Assembly (NCBI RefSeq): GCF_041906005.1
Contig: NZ_JAYRJY010000001.1
Span: forward strand, 1,798,001 to 1,862,000
Reading direction: 5' to 3'
Origin: Ferrovibrio sp041906005
GTDB taxonomy: Bacteria > Pseudomonadota > Alphaproteobacteria > Ferrovibrionales > Ferrovibrionaceae
Length of the DNA stretch: 64,000 nt
Part shown: positions 1 through 7,910 of the stretch, piece after piece
Layout: the number at the start of each line of letters is the position of its first letter
Numbering within the stretch: the first letter of the stretch is position 1
Made by a program: the position numbers and the translations under genes
Notes under the pieces: generated by a model
The model's input: only the letters and a program-made list of their open reading frames with translations
The model's database searches: none
What the model was told of the DNA's origin: nothing

Positions 1-158
1 TGGGCGTGCTGCGTGCCAGCGATGCGCAAGAGGCAGAAGAAGGATATATCCGCGGCCATGCCACAGCAGGCGTATCTTCGCCGGCGGGTGCATCGGCTGC
101 GCCGGTTCGCATCCTGCTGCCGCAGCAGCAGACCGACGCATTTCCGAGGTTGGTGTGA
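1..158 (+). CDS. C-terminal end of the gene upstream of hisH (possible DUF2628 protein)
   Basis: An open frame enters from the left edge (first full codon at 3) and ends at the TGA at 156-158, giving 51 residues that start GVLRASDAQEAEEGYIRG. The stop overlaps the hisH ATG (TGATG), which shows translational coupling inside the his operon. In many Rhodospirillales the gene here, between hisB and hisH, encodes a small DUF2628 membrane protein, and the Ala/Glu-rich 'xxAxDAxEAE' tail would fit. Too little is visible to prove the family. The last 30 residues are low complexity (Ala, Pro, Gln). Confidence 0.5.
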   Translation, partial: GVLRASDAQEAEEGYIRGHATAGVSSPAGASAAPVRILLPQQQTDAFPRLV

Positions 159-802
159 TGAAGCTGTCCCTGATCGATTACGGCTCGGGCAACCTGCGGT
201 CGGCCGCCAAGGCGATCCAGCGCGCCGCCGATGAAAACGGCCTCGCGCTCGATCTGGCAGTCACCGCCGACACGAAGGCCGTTGCTGCCGCCGATGCCAT
301 CGTGCTGCCGGGCGTGGGCGCTTTCGCCGACTGCTATCGGGGCCTGAGCAGTTTGCCCGGCATGATCGAGACGCTGAACGAGCAGGTGATCAAAGGTGGC
401 AAACCCTTTCTGGGCATCTGCGTCGGCATGCAGCTGATGGCCACAGTCGGCCGTGAGCATGGCGAGCATAAGGGTCTGGGCTGGATCGACGGCGCGGTGG
501 AAATGCTCCGACCTTCCGATGCCGCGCTGAAGGTGCCGCATATGGGCTGGAACCAGTTGCGCCTGCTGCAGCCGCAGCACCCGGTGCTGGCCGGCATCAC
601 GTCCGGTGATCATGCCTATTTCGTGCACAGCTATCACCTGCGACCCAACGATTCCGCCGTGGTGCTGGCCGAGGCCGATTACGGCGGCCCGGTGGTGGCG
701 GCCATTGGCCGCGACAACATGGTTGGCACGCAGTTCCATCCTGAGAAAAGCCAGGCCACCGGCCTGCGGTTGCTGGCCAACTTCCTGCGGTGGCGACCAT
801 GA
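158..802 (+). CDS. hisH: Imidazole glycerol phosphate synthase, glutamine amidotransferase subunit
   Basis: HisH (214 aa) releases ammonia from glutamine and passes it to HisF, which makes imidazole glycerol phosphate and AICAR in histidine synthesis. Class I amidotransferase features are visible: the oxyanion strand IVLPGVGAF, the nucleophile loop GICVGMQLM with catalytic Cys, and the His-Glu pair in QFHPEKSQ near the C-terminus. A GTG at 155 directly precedes the ATG at 158. I chose ATG because GAGGTTGG lies at a normal distance upstream. Its last codons overlap the next gene by ATGA (799-802). Its partner hisF lies about 8.4 kb downstream. Confidence 0.97.
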   Translation: MKLSLIDYGSGNLRSAAKAIQRAADENGLALDLAVTADTKAVAAADAIVLPGVGAFADCYRGLSSLPGMIETLNEQVIKGGKPFLGICVGMQLMATVGREHGEHKGLGWIDGAVEMLRPSDAALKVPHMGWNQLRLLQPQHPVLAGITSGDHAYFVHSYHLRPNDSAVVLAEADYGGPVVAAIGRDNMVGTQFHPEKSQATGLRLLANFLRWRP

Positions 803-1377
803 GCAACGAGCCGGACGAGATGCGCACCATGGCGGTTAAGCTGCAGCAGATCACGCCCAATGCGGTGGTCGAAAAGGTGGTCGCGCTTGGCGATGACGAG
901 ATCGACGAGCTTTCCGAAGCCGCAGAGAAGGCGATCATCGACGGCAACGGCTTTGGCTGGCTGAAGGTGCCGCCGCGCCGGGTTCTGGAAAGCTACTGGC
1001 GTGGCGTGCTGCTGATGCCACAGCGTGATCTGTTCGTTGCCCGGCTGGATGGCGCCATCGTCGGTTCGGCGCAGTTGTTGCGCCCGCCACCCAATAACGA
1101 GGCTCAGGCGCATTCTGCCACGCTGACCACCTTCTTCATCGCGCCCTGGGCGCGGGGTCATGGCTTGGCGCGGGGCCTGGTGAAAGTGGTGGAGGATACC
1201 GCCCGCGAGGCCGGCTTCCGCCAGATCGACCTCGATTTCCGCGCCACCCAGACGGCGGCGATCCAGCTCTGTGAGCAGGCAGGCTATAAACGCTGGGGTA
1301 CCAAGCCACGATATGCTTTTGTCGACGGCGCCTATGTCGACGGTTATTTCTACACCAAGGCTCTGATCAGCGAATGA
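799..1377 (+). CDS. GNAT family N-acetyltransferase inside the his operon
   Basis: A 192-aa GNAT acetyltransferase. The fold core is visible: a strand with DGAIVGSAQLLRPP, then the acetyl-CoA motif TTFFIAPWARGHGLARGLVKVVEDTAREAG split over two segments, then the C-terminal EQAGYKRWGTKPRYA. The ATG at 799 overlaps the hisH stop by 4 nt, and its own stop overlaps the hisA start (1374-1377), so it is translationally coupled on both sides. The substrate is unknown. Tight placement between hisH and hisA suggests co-expression with histidine synthesis, not necessarily a role in it. Confidence 0.85.
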   Translation: MSNEPDEMRTMAVKLQQITPNAVVEKVVALGDDEIDELSEAAEKAIIDGNGFGWLKVPPRRVLESYWRGVLLMPQRDLFVARLDGAIVGSAQLLRPPPNNEAQAHSATLTTFFIAPWARGHGLARGLVKVVEDTAREAGFRQIDLDFRATQTAAIQLCEQAGYKRWGTKPRYAFVDGAYVDGYFYTKALISE

Positions 1378-2111
1378 GCGCCCTCAATCTTTATCCCGCC
1401 ATCGATCTCAAGAATGGCGAATGCGTCCGTCTGCAGCAGGGCGACATGAACCGTGTCACGGTCTTCAATCGCGATCCCGCTGCCCAGGCAAAACAATGGC
1501 AGGATGCGGGCTTTCGATATCTGCATCTGGTCGATCTGGACGGCGCCTTTGCCGGCAAGCCGGCCAATGCCGAAGCCGTGCGCGCCATTCGCAAGGCTGT
1601 GACCCTGCCGATCCAGCTCGGCGGCGGCATCCGCGATGAGGCCACCATCGAAAACTGGCTTGAGGCCGGCATTTCCCGCGTGATCCTCGGCACGGTTGCC
1701 GTGCGTAATCCCGATCTGGTGAAGGCGGCAGCGAAACGCTGGCCCGGTCGTGTCGTGGTCGGCATTGATGCCCGCTCGGGCCGCGTGGCGGTGGAAGGCT
1801 GGGCCGAGGCCAGCGATCTGGATGCCATCGACCTGGCGAAGAAATTCGTCGATGCCGGCGTGGCCGCCATCGTCTACACGGATATTGATCGCGACGGCCT
1901 GCTGAAAGGCGTGAATGTCGTGGCCACCGCGGCGATGGCGCGCGCCGTGCCGATCCCGGTGATCGCCTCGGGCGGTCTGGCCGGCATCGAGGATGTGATT
2001 GCGCTGAAGAAGGAAGCCGCCAACGGTGCGGCGATCGACGGCGCGATCCTGGGCCGCGCGCTGTATGATGGCCGTATCGATCCGGCCGCTGCGTTGCGGG
2101 AAGCGGCCTAG
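1374..2111 (+). CDS. hisA: ProFAR isomerase (phosphoribosylformimino-AICAR-P isomerase)
   Basis: HisA (245 aa) opens the ribose ring of ProFAR to give PRFAR, the substrate of HisF/HisH. It is a TIM barrel with the catalytic Asp in YPAIDLKNGECVRL near the N-terminus and the second Asp in VYTDIDRDGLLKG. Phosphate-binding loops QLGGGIR, VIASGGLAG and the final GAILGRALYDG are present. The stop TAG shares the palindrome CTAG (2108-2111) with the stop of the convergent tetR gene. In most relatives I know, hisF follows hisA directly. Here seven unrelated genes separate them. Confidence 0.97.
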   Translation: MSALNLYPAIDLKNGECVRLQQGDMNRVTVFNRDPAAQAKQWQDAGFRYLHLVDLDGAFAGKPANAEAVRAIRKAVTLPIQLGGGIRDEATIENWLEAGISRVILGTVAVRNPDLVKAAAKRWPGRVVVGIDARSGRVAVEGWAEASDLDAIDLAKKFVDAGVAAIVYTDIDRDGLLKGVNVVATAAMARAVPIPVIASGGLAGIEDVIALKKEAANGAAIDGAILGRALYDGRIDPAAALREAA

Positions 2112-2716
2112 GCCGCTTTCGGCAGGGCCGCGTCGAGGATCGCCCCCGCTGCGGCCGCGGCATGATCGGCCATCGCCGGCTGCTGCGTCACCATCGCGGC
2201 GACAATGGCGCCATCCATCAAAAGGCCGATCTGGTGCGCCAGCGCATCGGGAGCATTGATGCCCGCCTCGCGGGCCAGACGGCCGAAAAATTCCAGCACC
2301 GCGCCTTTGTGTTTCAGCGTCAGGCCACGCAACCGCGTCTCGCCCTTATCATGTTCGGCCACGGCATTGATGAAGGCGCAGCCGAAATAATCCTCGCGTT
2401 CGAACCAGCGGCGTAAAACCGGGAACACCGCTTTCAGCTTTTGCGCCGGCGTGCCGCCCGCAGCTTCCACGGCCGAGAAGAACCAGTCGCGCCATTCCTC
2501 GCCTTCGCGTTCCAGCACGGCATAGAGCAGGCCTTCCTTGGAACCGAAGCGGTTATACAACGTCATCCGCGCCACGCCGGATTCCGCAATGATGCGGTCG
2601 ATGCCGGTGGCATGGATGCCGTCGCGGCAGAACAGCAGCTTGGCGGTGCTCAGCAGGCGTTCAGTCGGCTGGGCGGTGCCGTCGGTCTCGGTAACGGGGG
2701 CGGGCTGGGACTGCAT
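2108..2716 (-). CDS. TetR/AcrR family regulator, divergent from the ABC transporter operon
   Basis: A 202-aa TetR repressor. The N-terminal HTH covers about residues 15-60 (TERLLSTAKLLFCRDG, then VARMTLYNRFGSKEGLLYAVL, a typical recognition helix). The ligand-binding half contains YFGCAFINAVAEH. The frame is open further upstream, but the ATG at 2716 (MQSQPAPV) leaves a normal TetR length, and it sits just past an operator-like sequence (2741-2755). A second inverted copy lies in front of the divergent ABC operon, so it probably represses both itself and that operon. The ligand is unknown, presumably the transported compound or a breakdown product. Confidence 0.88.
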   Translation of the reverse strand: MQSQPAPVTETDGTAQPTERLLSTAKLLFCRDGIHATGIDRIIAESGVARMTLYNRFGSKEGLLYAVLEREGEEWRDWFFSAVEAAGGTPAQKLKAVFPVLRRWFEREDYFGCAFINAVAEHDKGETRLRGLTLKHKGAVLEFFGRLAREAGINAPDALAHQIGLLMDGAIVAAMVTQQPAMADHAAAAAGAILDAALPKAA

Positions 2717-2740
2717 GGTGCTCTGAGAAGACTCTGAACG

Positions 2741-2755
2741 GATCGGTCTGTCTAG
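2741..2755 (+). promoter_or_regulatory. TetR operator-like site 1
   Basis: The sequence GATCGGTCTGTCTAG lies 25 bp upstream of the tetR ATG. It matches 14 of 15 bases with the reverse complement of site 2 (2930-2944). The AGACCGATC-type core resembles operators of TetR-family repressors. Confidence 0.6.
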
Positions 2756-2929
2756 GGCTTTGTATAAGCTAGCCCCGGTCGGCTGGATAGTCACAATCCG
2801 GACTGTGGAATTGCCCAAGATTCCGGCCTCTGCCCGTCGGCGCTGCATGCTTTGCGGTCAGACTCGATCATCGGGTAGTTCGCAAAATCTCTAAGCCATT
2901 GATAAAACAGACTTGGCATCAAGCTTGCT

Positions 2930-2944
2930 CTAGATAGACCGATC
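2930..2944 (-). promoter_or_regulatory. TetR operator-like site 2
   Basis: CTAGATAGACCGATC is the inverted copy (14/15) of site 1 and lies on the transporter side of the divergent region, next to candidate promoter elements of the ABC operon. A conserved pair facing both genes is the usual layout for a repressor that controls itself and its neighbour. Confidence 0.6.
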
Positions 2945-3066
2945 ATTCTTGTGACGGGTGATCCAGAAAGGACAATAAAGAATGTTGTTCTATTGGATTC
3001 ACATTTTAAATGAAGCATACTCTATGTATTCACACTACAATGTGTGTTTATTGGAGTCCCCGCCGC

Positions 3067-3960
3067 ATGGCCGTATTCGCCCGCTCATCCATTCTGCCGC
3101 CTCCTGCGGAGCCGGCGCCCATGTATAAGCCGGGCGCGCATATCCAGTTACGGGGCATCGGCCACCAGTATCGCCGTGGCCAGCCGGCCCTGCGCGGCAT
3201 CGAGGCCGAAATCCAGCCCTGCGAAGCGGTGGCGTTGATCGGCCGCTCGGGCTGCGGCAAGTCCACCCTGCTGCATATCATCGCCGGCCTGCTCAAGCCC
3301 GCCGAGGGCCAGGTGCTGATCGACGGCGAGATCGTGCGCGGCCCATCGCCGAAATGGAACATGATGTTCCAGTCGCCGTCGCTCTATCCGTGGATGAGCG
3401 TGGGCGAGAATGCAGCGCTCGGCCTGAAATTCGCCGGCGTGAAGCCGGCCGAACGACGTGCCGTCGTGCAGGACCTGCTCAACCTGGTGCAGCTGGGCGA
3501 GCATTACGACACCCCGGCCCTGCAGCTTTCCGGCGGCCAGCAGCAGCGCGTCGCGCTGGCCCGCTCGCTGGCGACGCAGCCCGATGTGCTGTTGCTCGAC
3601 GAACCGTTCTCGGCGCTGGATGCCTTCACGCGCGCATCTTTGCAGCGCGACGTGCGTCGCATCTGCCGCGACCGCAAGATCACCCTGGTGCTGGTGACGC
3701 ACGATATCGACGAGGCCGTGCTGATGGCTGATTGCGCGCTGGTGATGCAGGCCGATCCGGGCTGCATCGCCGTCGTCACCCGGATTGACCTGCCGGAAGA
3801 GCGTCATCGCGCCGATCCCGCCGTGCAGGCCGAACGCGACCGGTTGCTGAAACTCTTTGAAGGCTGCACCGGCGAGCAATTGCCGCGCGGCGGAAACGAC
3901 GCCGACATTTCCCAGACGACATTCAAGATGAACGAGGTGAGCTATGTGCGAGCAGTGTGA
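3067..3960 (+). CDS. ABC transporter ATP-binding protein, nitrate/sulfonate/taurine type
   Basis: The 297-aa ATPase of an importer of the NrtD/SsuB/TauB group. Walker A is GRSGCGKST, the Q-loop is in MMFQSPSLYPWMS, the ABC signature is LSGGQQQR, Walker B is VLLLDEPFSALD and the switch His is in LVTHDIDEA. I chose ATG 3067 because GGAG (3053-3056) sits 10 bp upstream. ATG 3121 (MYKPGAH) is an alternative that trims 18 poorly conserved residues. The 3' end overlaps the binding-protein gene by 17 nt. The gene order ATPase, binding protein, permease, with OsmC and a flavoprotein following, suggests one transcript. Confidence 0.9.
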   Translation: MAVFARSSILPPPAEPAPMYKPGAHIQLRGIGHQYRRGQPALRGIEAEIQPCEAVALIGRSGCGKSTLLHIIAGLLKPAEGQVLIDGEIVRGPSPKWNMMFQSPSLYPWMSVGENAALGLKFAGVKPAERRAVVQDLLNLVQLGEHYDTPALQLSGGQQQRVALARSLATQPDVLLLDEPFSALDAFTRASLQRDVRRICRDRKITLVLVTHDIDEAVLMADCALVMQADPGCIAVVTRIDLPEERHRADPAVQAERDRLLKLFEGCTGEQLPRGGNDADISQTTFKMNEVSYVRAV

Positions 3961-5188
3961 CAGCGGCAACCTGATCGACCATAGCGCTGGTGCTGCGAAA
4001 GGCGGCCTGACGCGGCGCGGTTATCTCGACCTGATGGCGGCCGGCGGCCTGGCCATGATGGGTGCGCTGAAACCCGGCCTGTCCTTCGCGCAGCCAAAAG
4101 ACGACGTGGTGCGCATCGGCTATCTGCCGATCACCGACGCCACCGCCCTGCTGGTTGCCCACGGCATGGGCTTCTTCAAGGACGAAGGCCTGGTTGCCGA
4201 GAAGCCGACCCTGATCCGCTCATGGTCGTCGCTGGTGGAAAGCTTCGCCGCGCAGAAATTCAACCTGGTGCATTTCCTCAAGCCGATTCCGGTCTGGATG
4301 CGCTACAACAACAAGTTCCCGGTCAAGATCATGGCCTGGGCGCATACCAACGGCTCGGCCATCGTCGTTGGCAAGGATGCCGGCATCGATAGCTTCGCCG
4401 ACCTGCGCGGCAAACAGGTCGCCGTGCCCTACTGGTACTCGATGCACAATATCGTGCTGCAGATGGCCATGCGGGTGAATGGCGTGAAGGCCGTGATCAA
4501 GGAGCAGGGCCAGCCGTTAGCGGCCGATGAATGCAACCTGCAGGTCATGGCGCCGTCCGATATGCCGCCGGCGCTGGCCGCCAAGAAGATCGACGCCTAC
4601 ATCGTCGCCGAGCCGTTCAATGCCTTAGGCGAATTGCGCGCCGGCGCCAAGACGCTGCGCTTTACCGGCGATATGTGGAAGAACCATCCTTGCTGCGTCG
4701 TTTGCATGCATGAAGCCGACACGAAAGAACGCGCCGAGTGGACGCAGAAGGTGGTGAATGCCGTGGTGAAGGCGCAGGTTTATGCCAGCGCCAACAAGAA
4801 AGAAGTCGCCAAACTGCTGTCGCGTGACGGCATGGAATACCTGCCGGTGCCGCAGGATGTGGTCGAACGCGCCATGACGCTGTACGATACCGGCACCTAT
4901 GCGGCGCCGCCGGCGATCAAGCACCCCGACTGGAAAAACGGCCGCATCGATTTCAACGGCTTTCCCTACGCTTCGGCCACCAAGCTGATCGTCAAGGCGA
5001 TGAACGAGACCGTGGTGTCGGGTGACACAACGTTCCTCGGCGGCCTCGATCCCGATTTCGTCGCCAAGGACCTGGTCGACGACCGCTTCATCCGCAAGGC
5101 GCTGGCCAAGTTCCCCGACTGGCGCAAGGACCCGACCGTGCCAACCGGCAGCGACCCCTTCACCCGTGAGGAGGTCATCGCGCTGTGA
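3944..5188 (+). CDS. ABC transporter substrate-binding protein, NrtA/SsuA-like, Tat-type leader
   Basis: A 414-aa periplasmic binding protein of the nitrate/sulfonate/bicarbonate class. After an unusual start with two Cys (MCEQCDSGN) comes a twin-arginine-like leader, TRRGYLDLMAAGGLAMMG at about residues 24-41, then VVRIGYLPITDATALLVAHGMGFFKDEGL, a typical start of the mature SsuA/NrtA fold (given here as a description of residues 54-82). The segment PIPVWMRYNN and the motif VPYWYSMHN lie in the ligand cleft. RBS GAGGTGA precedes ATG 3944. The ligand cannot be read from sequence; the family also binds nitrate, taurine and pyrimidine precursors. Confidence 0.87.
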   Translation: MCEQCDSGNLIDHSAGAAKGGLTRRGYLDLMAAGGLAMMGALKPGLSFAQPKDDVVRIGYLPITDATALLVAHGMGFFKDEGLVAEKPTLIRSWSSLVESFAAQKFNLVHFLKPIPVWMRYNNKFPVKIMAWAHTNGSAIVVGKDAGIDSFADLRGKQVAVPYWYSMHNIVLQMAMRVNGVKAVIKEQGQPLAADECNLQVMAPSDMPPALAAKKIDAYIVAEPFNALGELRAGAKTLRFTGDMWKNHPCCVVCMHEADTKERAEWTQKVVNAVVKAQVYASANKKEVAKLLSRDGMEYLPVPQDVVERAMTLYDTGTYAAPPAIKHPDWKNGRIDFNGFPYASATKLIVKAMNETVVSGDTTFLGGLDPDFVAKDLVDDRFIRKALAKFPDWRKDPTVPTGSDPFTREEVIAL

Positions 5189-6012
5189 CGCTGGTGCTCG
5201 ACATGCCGGCTGCGAAGAAGCTGCCCCGCCTGTCGCCGGGAATGCGGGGACAGTTTGCGTCGCTGGGCAATGCGGCGTTGGGCATCGGTCTGCTGCTGGG
5301 CCTGTGGTGGATCGGCGGCTGGATCGTCGCCAGCAACCCGGCCACCGCCAATTTCGCCGGCTTCGCACCCGGCCCGGCCTTCAAAAGCCTGTGGAAGCTG
5401 ATCTCTGGCGGCAGTCTGTGGTCCACTATGCAGCCCAGCCTGCTACGAATCCTGGGCGGCATGGCCTGGGCGATTGCCATCGGCGTGCCGGTTGGTATCG
5501 CCATCGGACGGATCGCTGCCCTGCGCAACCTGACCCATGTGCCGTTCCAGTTCCTGCGCATGATCAGCCCGCTGTCGTGGATGCCGATCGCGGTGCTCAG
5601 TTTCTCCAGCTGGGAAGGGGCCATCGTTTTCCTGATCTTTGCCGCTGCCGTCTGGCCGATCACGTTTGCCACCGCCAATGGCATACGCAAGATCGATCCT
5701 GCCTGGTTCAAGGTGGCGCGCAATCTCGGCGCGCGCTCCTGGCAGATGCTGCTGCAAATCATCCTGCCGGCAGCGGCGCAGGACGTGCTGACCGGCATCC
5801 GTCTCGCGCTCGGCACCGCCTGGGTGGTGCTGGTGCCGGCGGAATATCTCGGCGTCACCAGCGGCCTTGGCTATGCCATCAACGACGCCCGCGACACCCT
5901 GGAATATGACCGCCTGGCCGCCATCGTGGTGGTGATCGGCGCGGTCGGCTTCCTGCTCGACTGGATCTGTCTGACCCTGATCAAGCGTTATGGCTGGACC
6001 AGGGAAGGATGA
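5185..6012 (+). CDS. ABC transporter permease, SsuC/NrtB type
   Basis: A 275-aa inner-membrane permease with about six hydrophobic segments. The EAA loop is recognisable in FKVARNLGARSWQMLLQIILP followed by GIRLALGTAWVVLVPAEYLG, as in SsuC/TauC. GTG 5185 overlaps the upstream stop (GTGA) and has GAGGAGGT 11 bp upstream. ATG 5203 is possible but lacks its own RBS. It completes the importer with the two preceding genes; only one permease is present, so it should form a homodimer. Confidence 0.9.
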   Translation: MTLVLDMPAAKKLPRLSPGMRGQFASLGNAALGIGLLLGLWWIGGWIVASNPATANFAGFAPGPAFKSLWKLISGGSLWSTMQPSLLRILGGMAWAIAIGVPVGIAIGRIAALRNLTHVPFQFLRMISPLSWMPIAVLSFSSWEGAIVFLIFAAAVWPITFATANGIRKIDPAWFKVARNLGARSWQMLLQIILPAAAQDVLTGIRLALGTAWVVLVPAEYLGVTSGLGYAINDARDTLEYDRLAAIVVVIGAVGFLLDWICLTLIKRYGWTREG

Positions 6013-6054
6013 AACCCGCGCCACAAGACCGAAAACCCTGAAAGGAGTCTAACA

Positions 6055-6600
6055 ATGAGCGCCAATCCCGTACCCGCTACCGCCATTACCGGCTGTCTCG
6101 CCCCGATCGACAAGGACGGCCTGCTGGATCTGATTGCCAAGGGCAAGGAAAACCCGAAAGCGATCAAGACCCTGAAGTGCAAGACCGTGGCCGAAGGCCG
6201 TTTCCGGCATCTCAACTACATCCGCAACCTGCCGCCCTATATCGTGGACGAGCCGCCGGGCCTGCTGGGCGACGATACCGCGCCGAACCCTTCCGAAGCC
6301 TCGCTGGCGGCGCTGGGTTCGTGCATTGCCGTCGGCATCCATGCCAATGCCGTCGCACGCAACATCACCATCCGCAAACTCGAGCTGGAGCTGGAAGCCG
6401 ATATCAACATCACGGCTGTCTGGGGCACCGGCGACACCTCGCCCAAGCCGGTGGGCTTCGATGCCGTGCGCATCAAGGTCGATCTGGATGCCGATGCGCC
6501 CAAGGCCGATCTGGAAGCCCTGGTCCAGCATGTGAAGAAGTGGTCGCCGGTGGCCAACACCTTCATGAAGCCGGTCGGCGTGGATGTCGTGCTGGGCTGA
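6055..6600 (+). CDS. OsmC family protein
   Basis: A 181-aa OsmC/Ohr-fold protein. The region NPSEASLAALGSCIAVGIHANA carries the buried Cys of the family at about residue 91, and the C-terminal strand ends in FMKPVGVDVVLG. The N-terminal 50 residues hold additional Cys (TGCLAP, KCKTV). Classical OsmC/Ohr proteins reduce organic hydroperoxides with two Cys; whether this one does is uncertain. RBS GAAAGGAG precedes ATG 6055. It lies 42 bp after the permease gene and 56 bp before the flavoprotein gene, apparently in one operon, which suggests work on the imported compound or its reactive by-products. Confidence 0.85.
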   Translation: MSANPVPATAITGCLAPIDKDGLLDLIAKGKENPKAIKTLKCKTVAEGRFRHLNYIRNLPPYIVDEPPGLLGDDTAPNPSEASLAALGSCIAVGIHANAVARNITIRKLELELEADINITAVWGTGDTSPKPVGFDAVRIKVDLDADAPKADLEALVQHVKKWSPVANTFMKPVGVDVVLG

Positions 6601-6656
6601 CGCCCGGCCGCATCGCTGATCTCAAGAGACGATCGTCGCAGCCCAAGGAGATGCCC

Positions 6657-7817
6657 ATGTCCGCCGCCCTCGCTTCCGTCACCCTGTCGGAACCGGTGCC
6701 CGTTACCGCGGCGGGCATGATCCCCGCCGCATCTCTTTCGGGCCGCGACGATCTGCTCGGCCGCCTGCGCGGCATTGTCGCCAGCGATCTGCTGCCGCAG
6801 GTGCACAAGATCGACCATGAAGGCATTTATCCCGATGCCATCATGCGCAGCTTCGGCGAAGCCGGTGCCTATTCAGCCCATATCGGGGCCAAGCCAGATC
6901 TGATCACGGCCATCGAAGCCATGGCGGTGGCCGGCGAGCATTGCCTGTCCACGGCTTTCTGCATCTGGTGTCAGGACGCCCTGGCCTGGTATCTGGCGCA
7001 GAGCCAGAACGCCGCGCCGCGCCAAGCCCTGCTTGGCAAGGTGGCGCAGGGCGCCCTGCTGGGTGGCACCGGTTTGTCGAATCCGATGAAAAGTTTCTTC
7101 GGCATCGAGCCGCTGAAGCTGAAGGGTCGCCGCGTGAAGGGCGGCTACGAAGTCTCGGGCGGCCTGCCCTGGGTTTCCAATCTGGGCGACGATCATCTGT
7201 TCGGTGCCGTCTTTGAACTGGCCGATGCGCCGCAGCACCGCGTGATGGCAGTGGTGGATTGCAGCCGTGAGGATATTGTGCTGCGCCAGTCCACTCATTT
7301 CCTGGCGCTGGAAGGTACCCGCACCATGGCGGTGACGTTCCGCAAGGCCTTCATCCCAGACAGCATGGTTCTGGCCGAACCGGTGGAAGGTTTCATCAAA
7401 CGCATCCGTGCCGGTTTCATCCTGCTGCAGGCCGGCATGGCCTTTGGCCTGATTCAGGGCTGCATCAACATCATGCGCGGCACCGAAAAGGGCCTGGGCC
7501 ATATTAATAAATACATCCCCGAACAGCCGGCGATGTTCGAGGATGCCCTGGCCGCCATGCGTGAAACGGTGCATGGTCTGGCCGCCACGCCATTTGACAC
7601 CGACCCCGCCTACTGGCGCGCGGTGATCGAGGCCCGCCTGGCGGCCGGTGACTGGTCGCTGAAAGCCGCCCAGGCCGCCATGCTGCATGCCGGCGCCTCG
7701 GGGTATATCGTCGGCGCCGCCGCCCAGCGGCGCCTGCGGGAATCTTACTTTGTCGCCATCGTCACCCCGGCGACCAAGCAGCTGCGCAAGATGCTGGCCG
7801 ATCTGGACGCGAAATAA
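6657..7817 (+). CDS. Acyl-CoA dehydrogenase-like flavoprotein (possibly SfnB/DszC-type oxidoreductase)
   Basis: A 386-aa protein of the acyl-CoA dehydrogenase fold. An N-terminal helical domain is followed by GTGLSNPMKSFFGIEPLKLKG and YEVSGGLPWVSN (the middle beta domain that contacts flavin and substrate) and a C-terminal helical bundle. Members that sit beside sulfonate-type importers are often flavin-dependent monooxygenases or desulfurising enzymes rather than beta-oxidation enzymes; that reading is inference. The frame is open far upstream inside the OsmC gene, but GGAG (6647-6650) and ATG 6657 mark the start. ATG 6651 is too close to the RBS. It is the last gene of the TetR-controlled operon. 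Confidence 0.8.
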   Translation: MSAALASVTLSEPVPVTAAGMIPAASLSGRDDLLGRLRGIVASDLLPQVHKIDHEGIYPDAIMRSFGEAGAYSAHIGAKPDLITAIEAMAVAGEHCLSTAFCIWCQDALAWYLAQSQNAAPRQALLGKVAQGALLGGTGLSNPMKSFFGIEPLKLKGRRVKGGYEVSGGLPWVSNLGDDHLFGAVFELADAPQHRVMAVVDCSREDIVLRQSTHFLALEGTRTMAVTFRKAFIPDSMVLAEPVEGFIKRIRAGFILLQAGMAFGLIQGCINIMRGTEKGLGHINKYIPEQPAMFEDALAAMRETVHGLAATPFDTDPAYWRAVIEARLAAGDWSLKAAQAAMLHAGASGYIVGAAAQRRLRESYFVAIVTPATKQLRKMLADLDAK

Positions 7818-7836
7818 ACGCGAATTTCCCGCGTTT
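7816..7836 (+). terminator. Possible terminator after the flavoprotein gene
   Basis: A perfect 7-bp inverted repeat AAACGCG / CGCGTTT with a 7-nt loop overlaps the stop codon and ends in TTT. A second GC-rich imperfect hairpin follows at about 7838-7868. The U tract is short, so termination may be weak. Confidence 0.4.
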
Positions 7837-7910
7837 CGGCGCCGGCGCTTTCCTGCCGGTGCCGGGCTCGGTTATGGTGGCGGCAGCAAGAGGAAACCCG
7901 AGCCGCCACC

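Larger units (their letters stand above)
2717..3066. promoter_or_regulatory. 350-bp divergent promoter region between tetR and the ABC operon
   Basis: This stretch is clearly richer in A+T than its neighbours and has no convincing gene. It holds two inverted TetR operator-like sites (listed separately). A possible sigma-70 type promoter for the ABC operon is TTGGAT (2993-2998), 17 bp, CATACT (3016-3021). Another is TTGTGA (2949-2954), 17 bp, ACAATA (2972-2977), directly beside the second operator. A short repeat CACAC-N6-GTGTG lies at 3031-3046. The promoter choices are my inference from spacing and similarity only. Confidence 0.5.

Noticed and set aside
6177..6656. Upstream extension of the flavoprotein frame by 160 codons
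   Set aside because: It overlaps the OsmC gene in another frame and is Arg/Gly-rich noise; the RBS at 6647-6650 sets the start.
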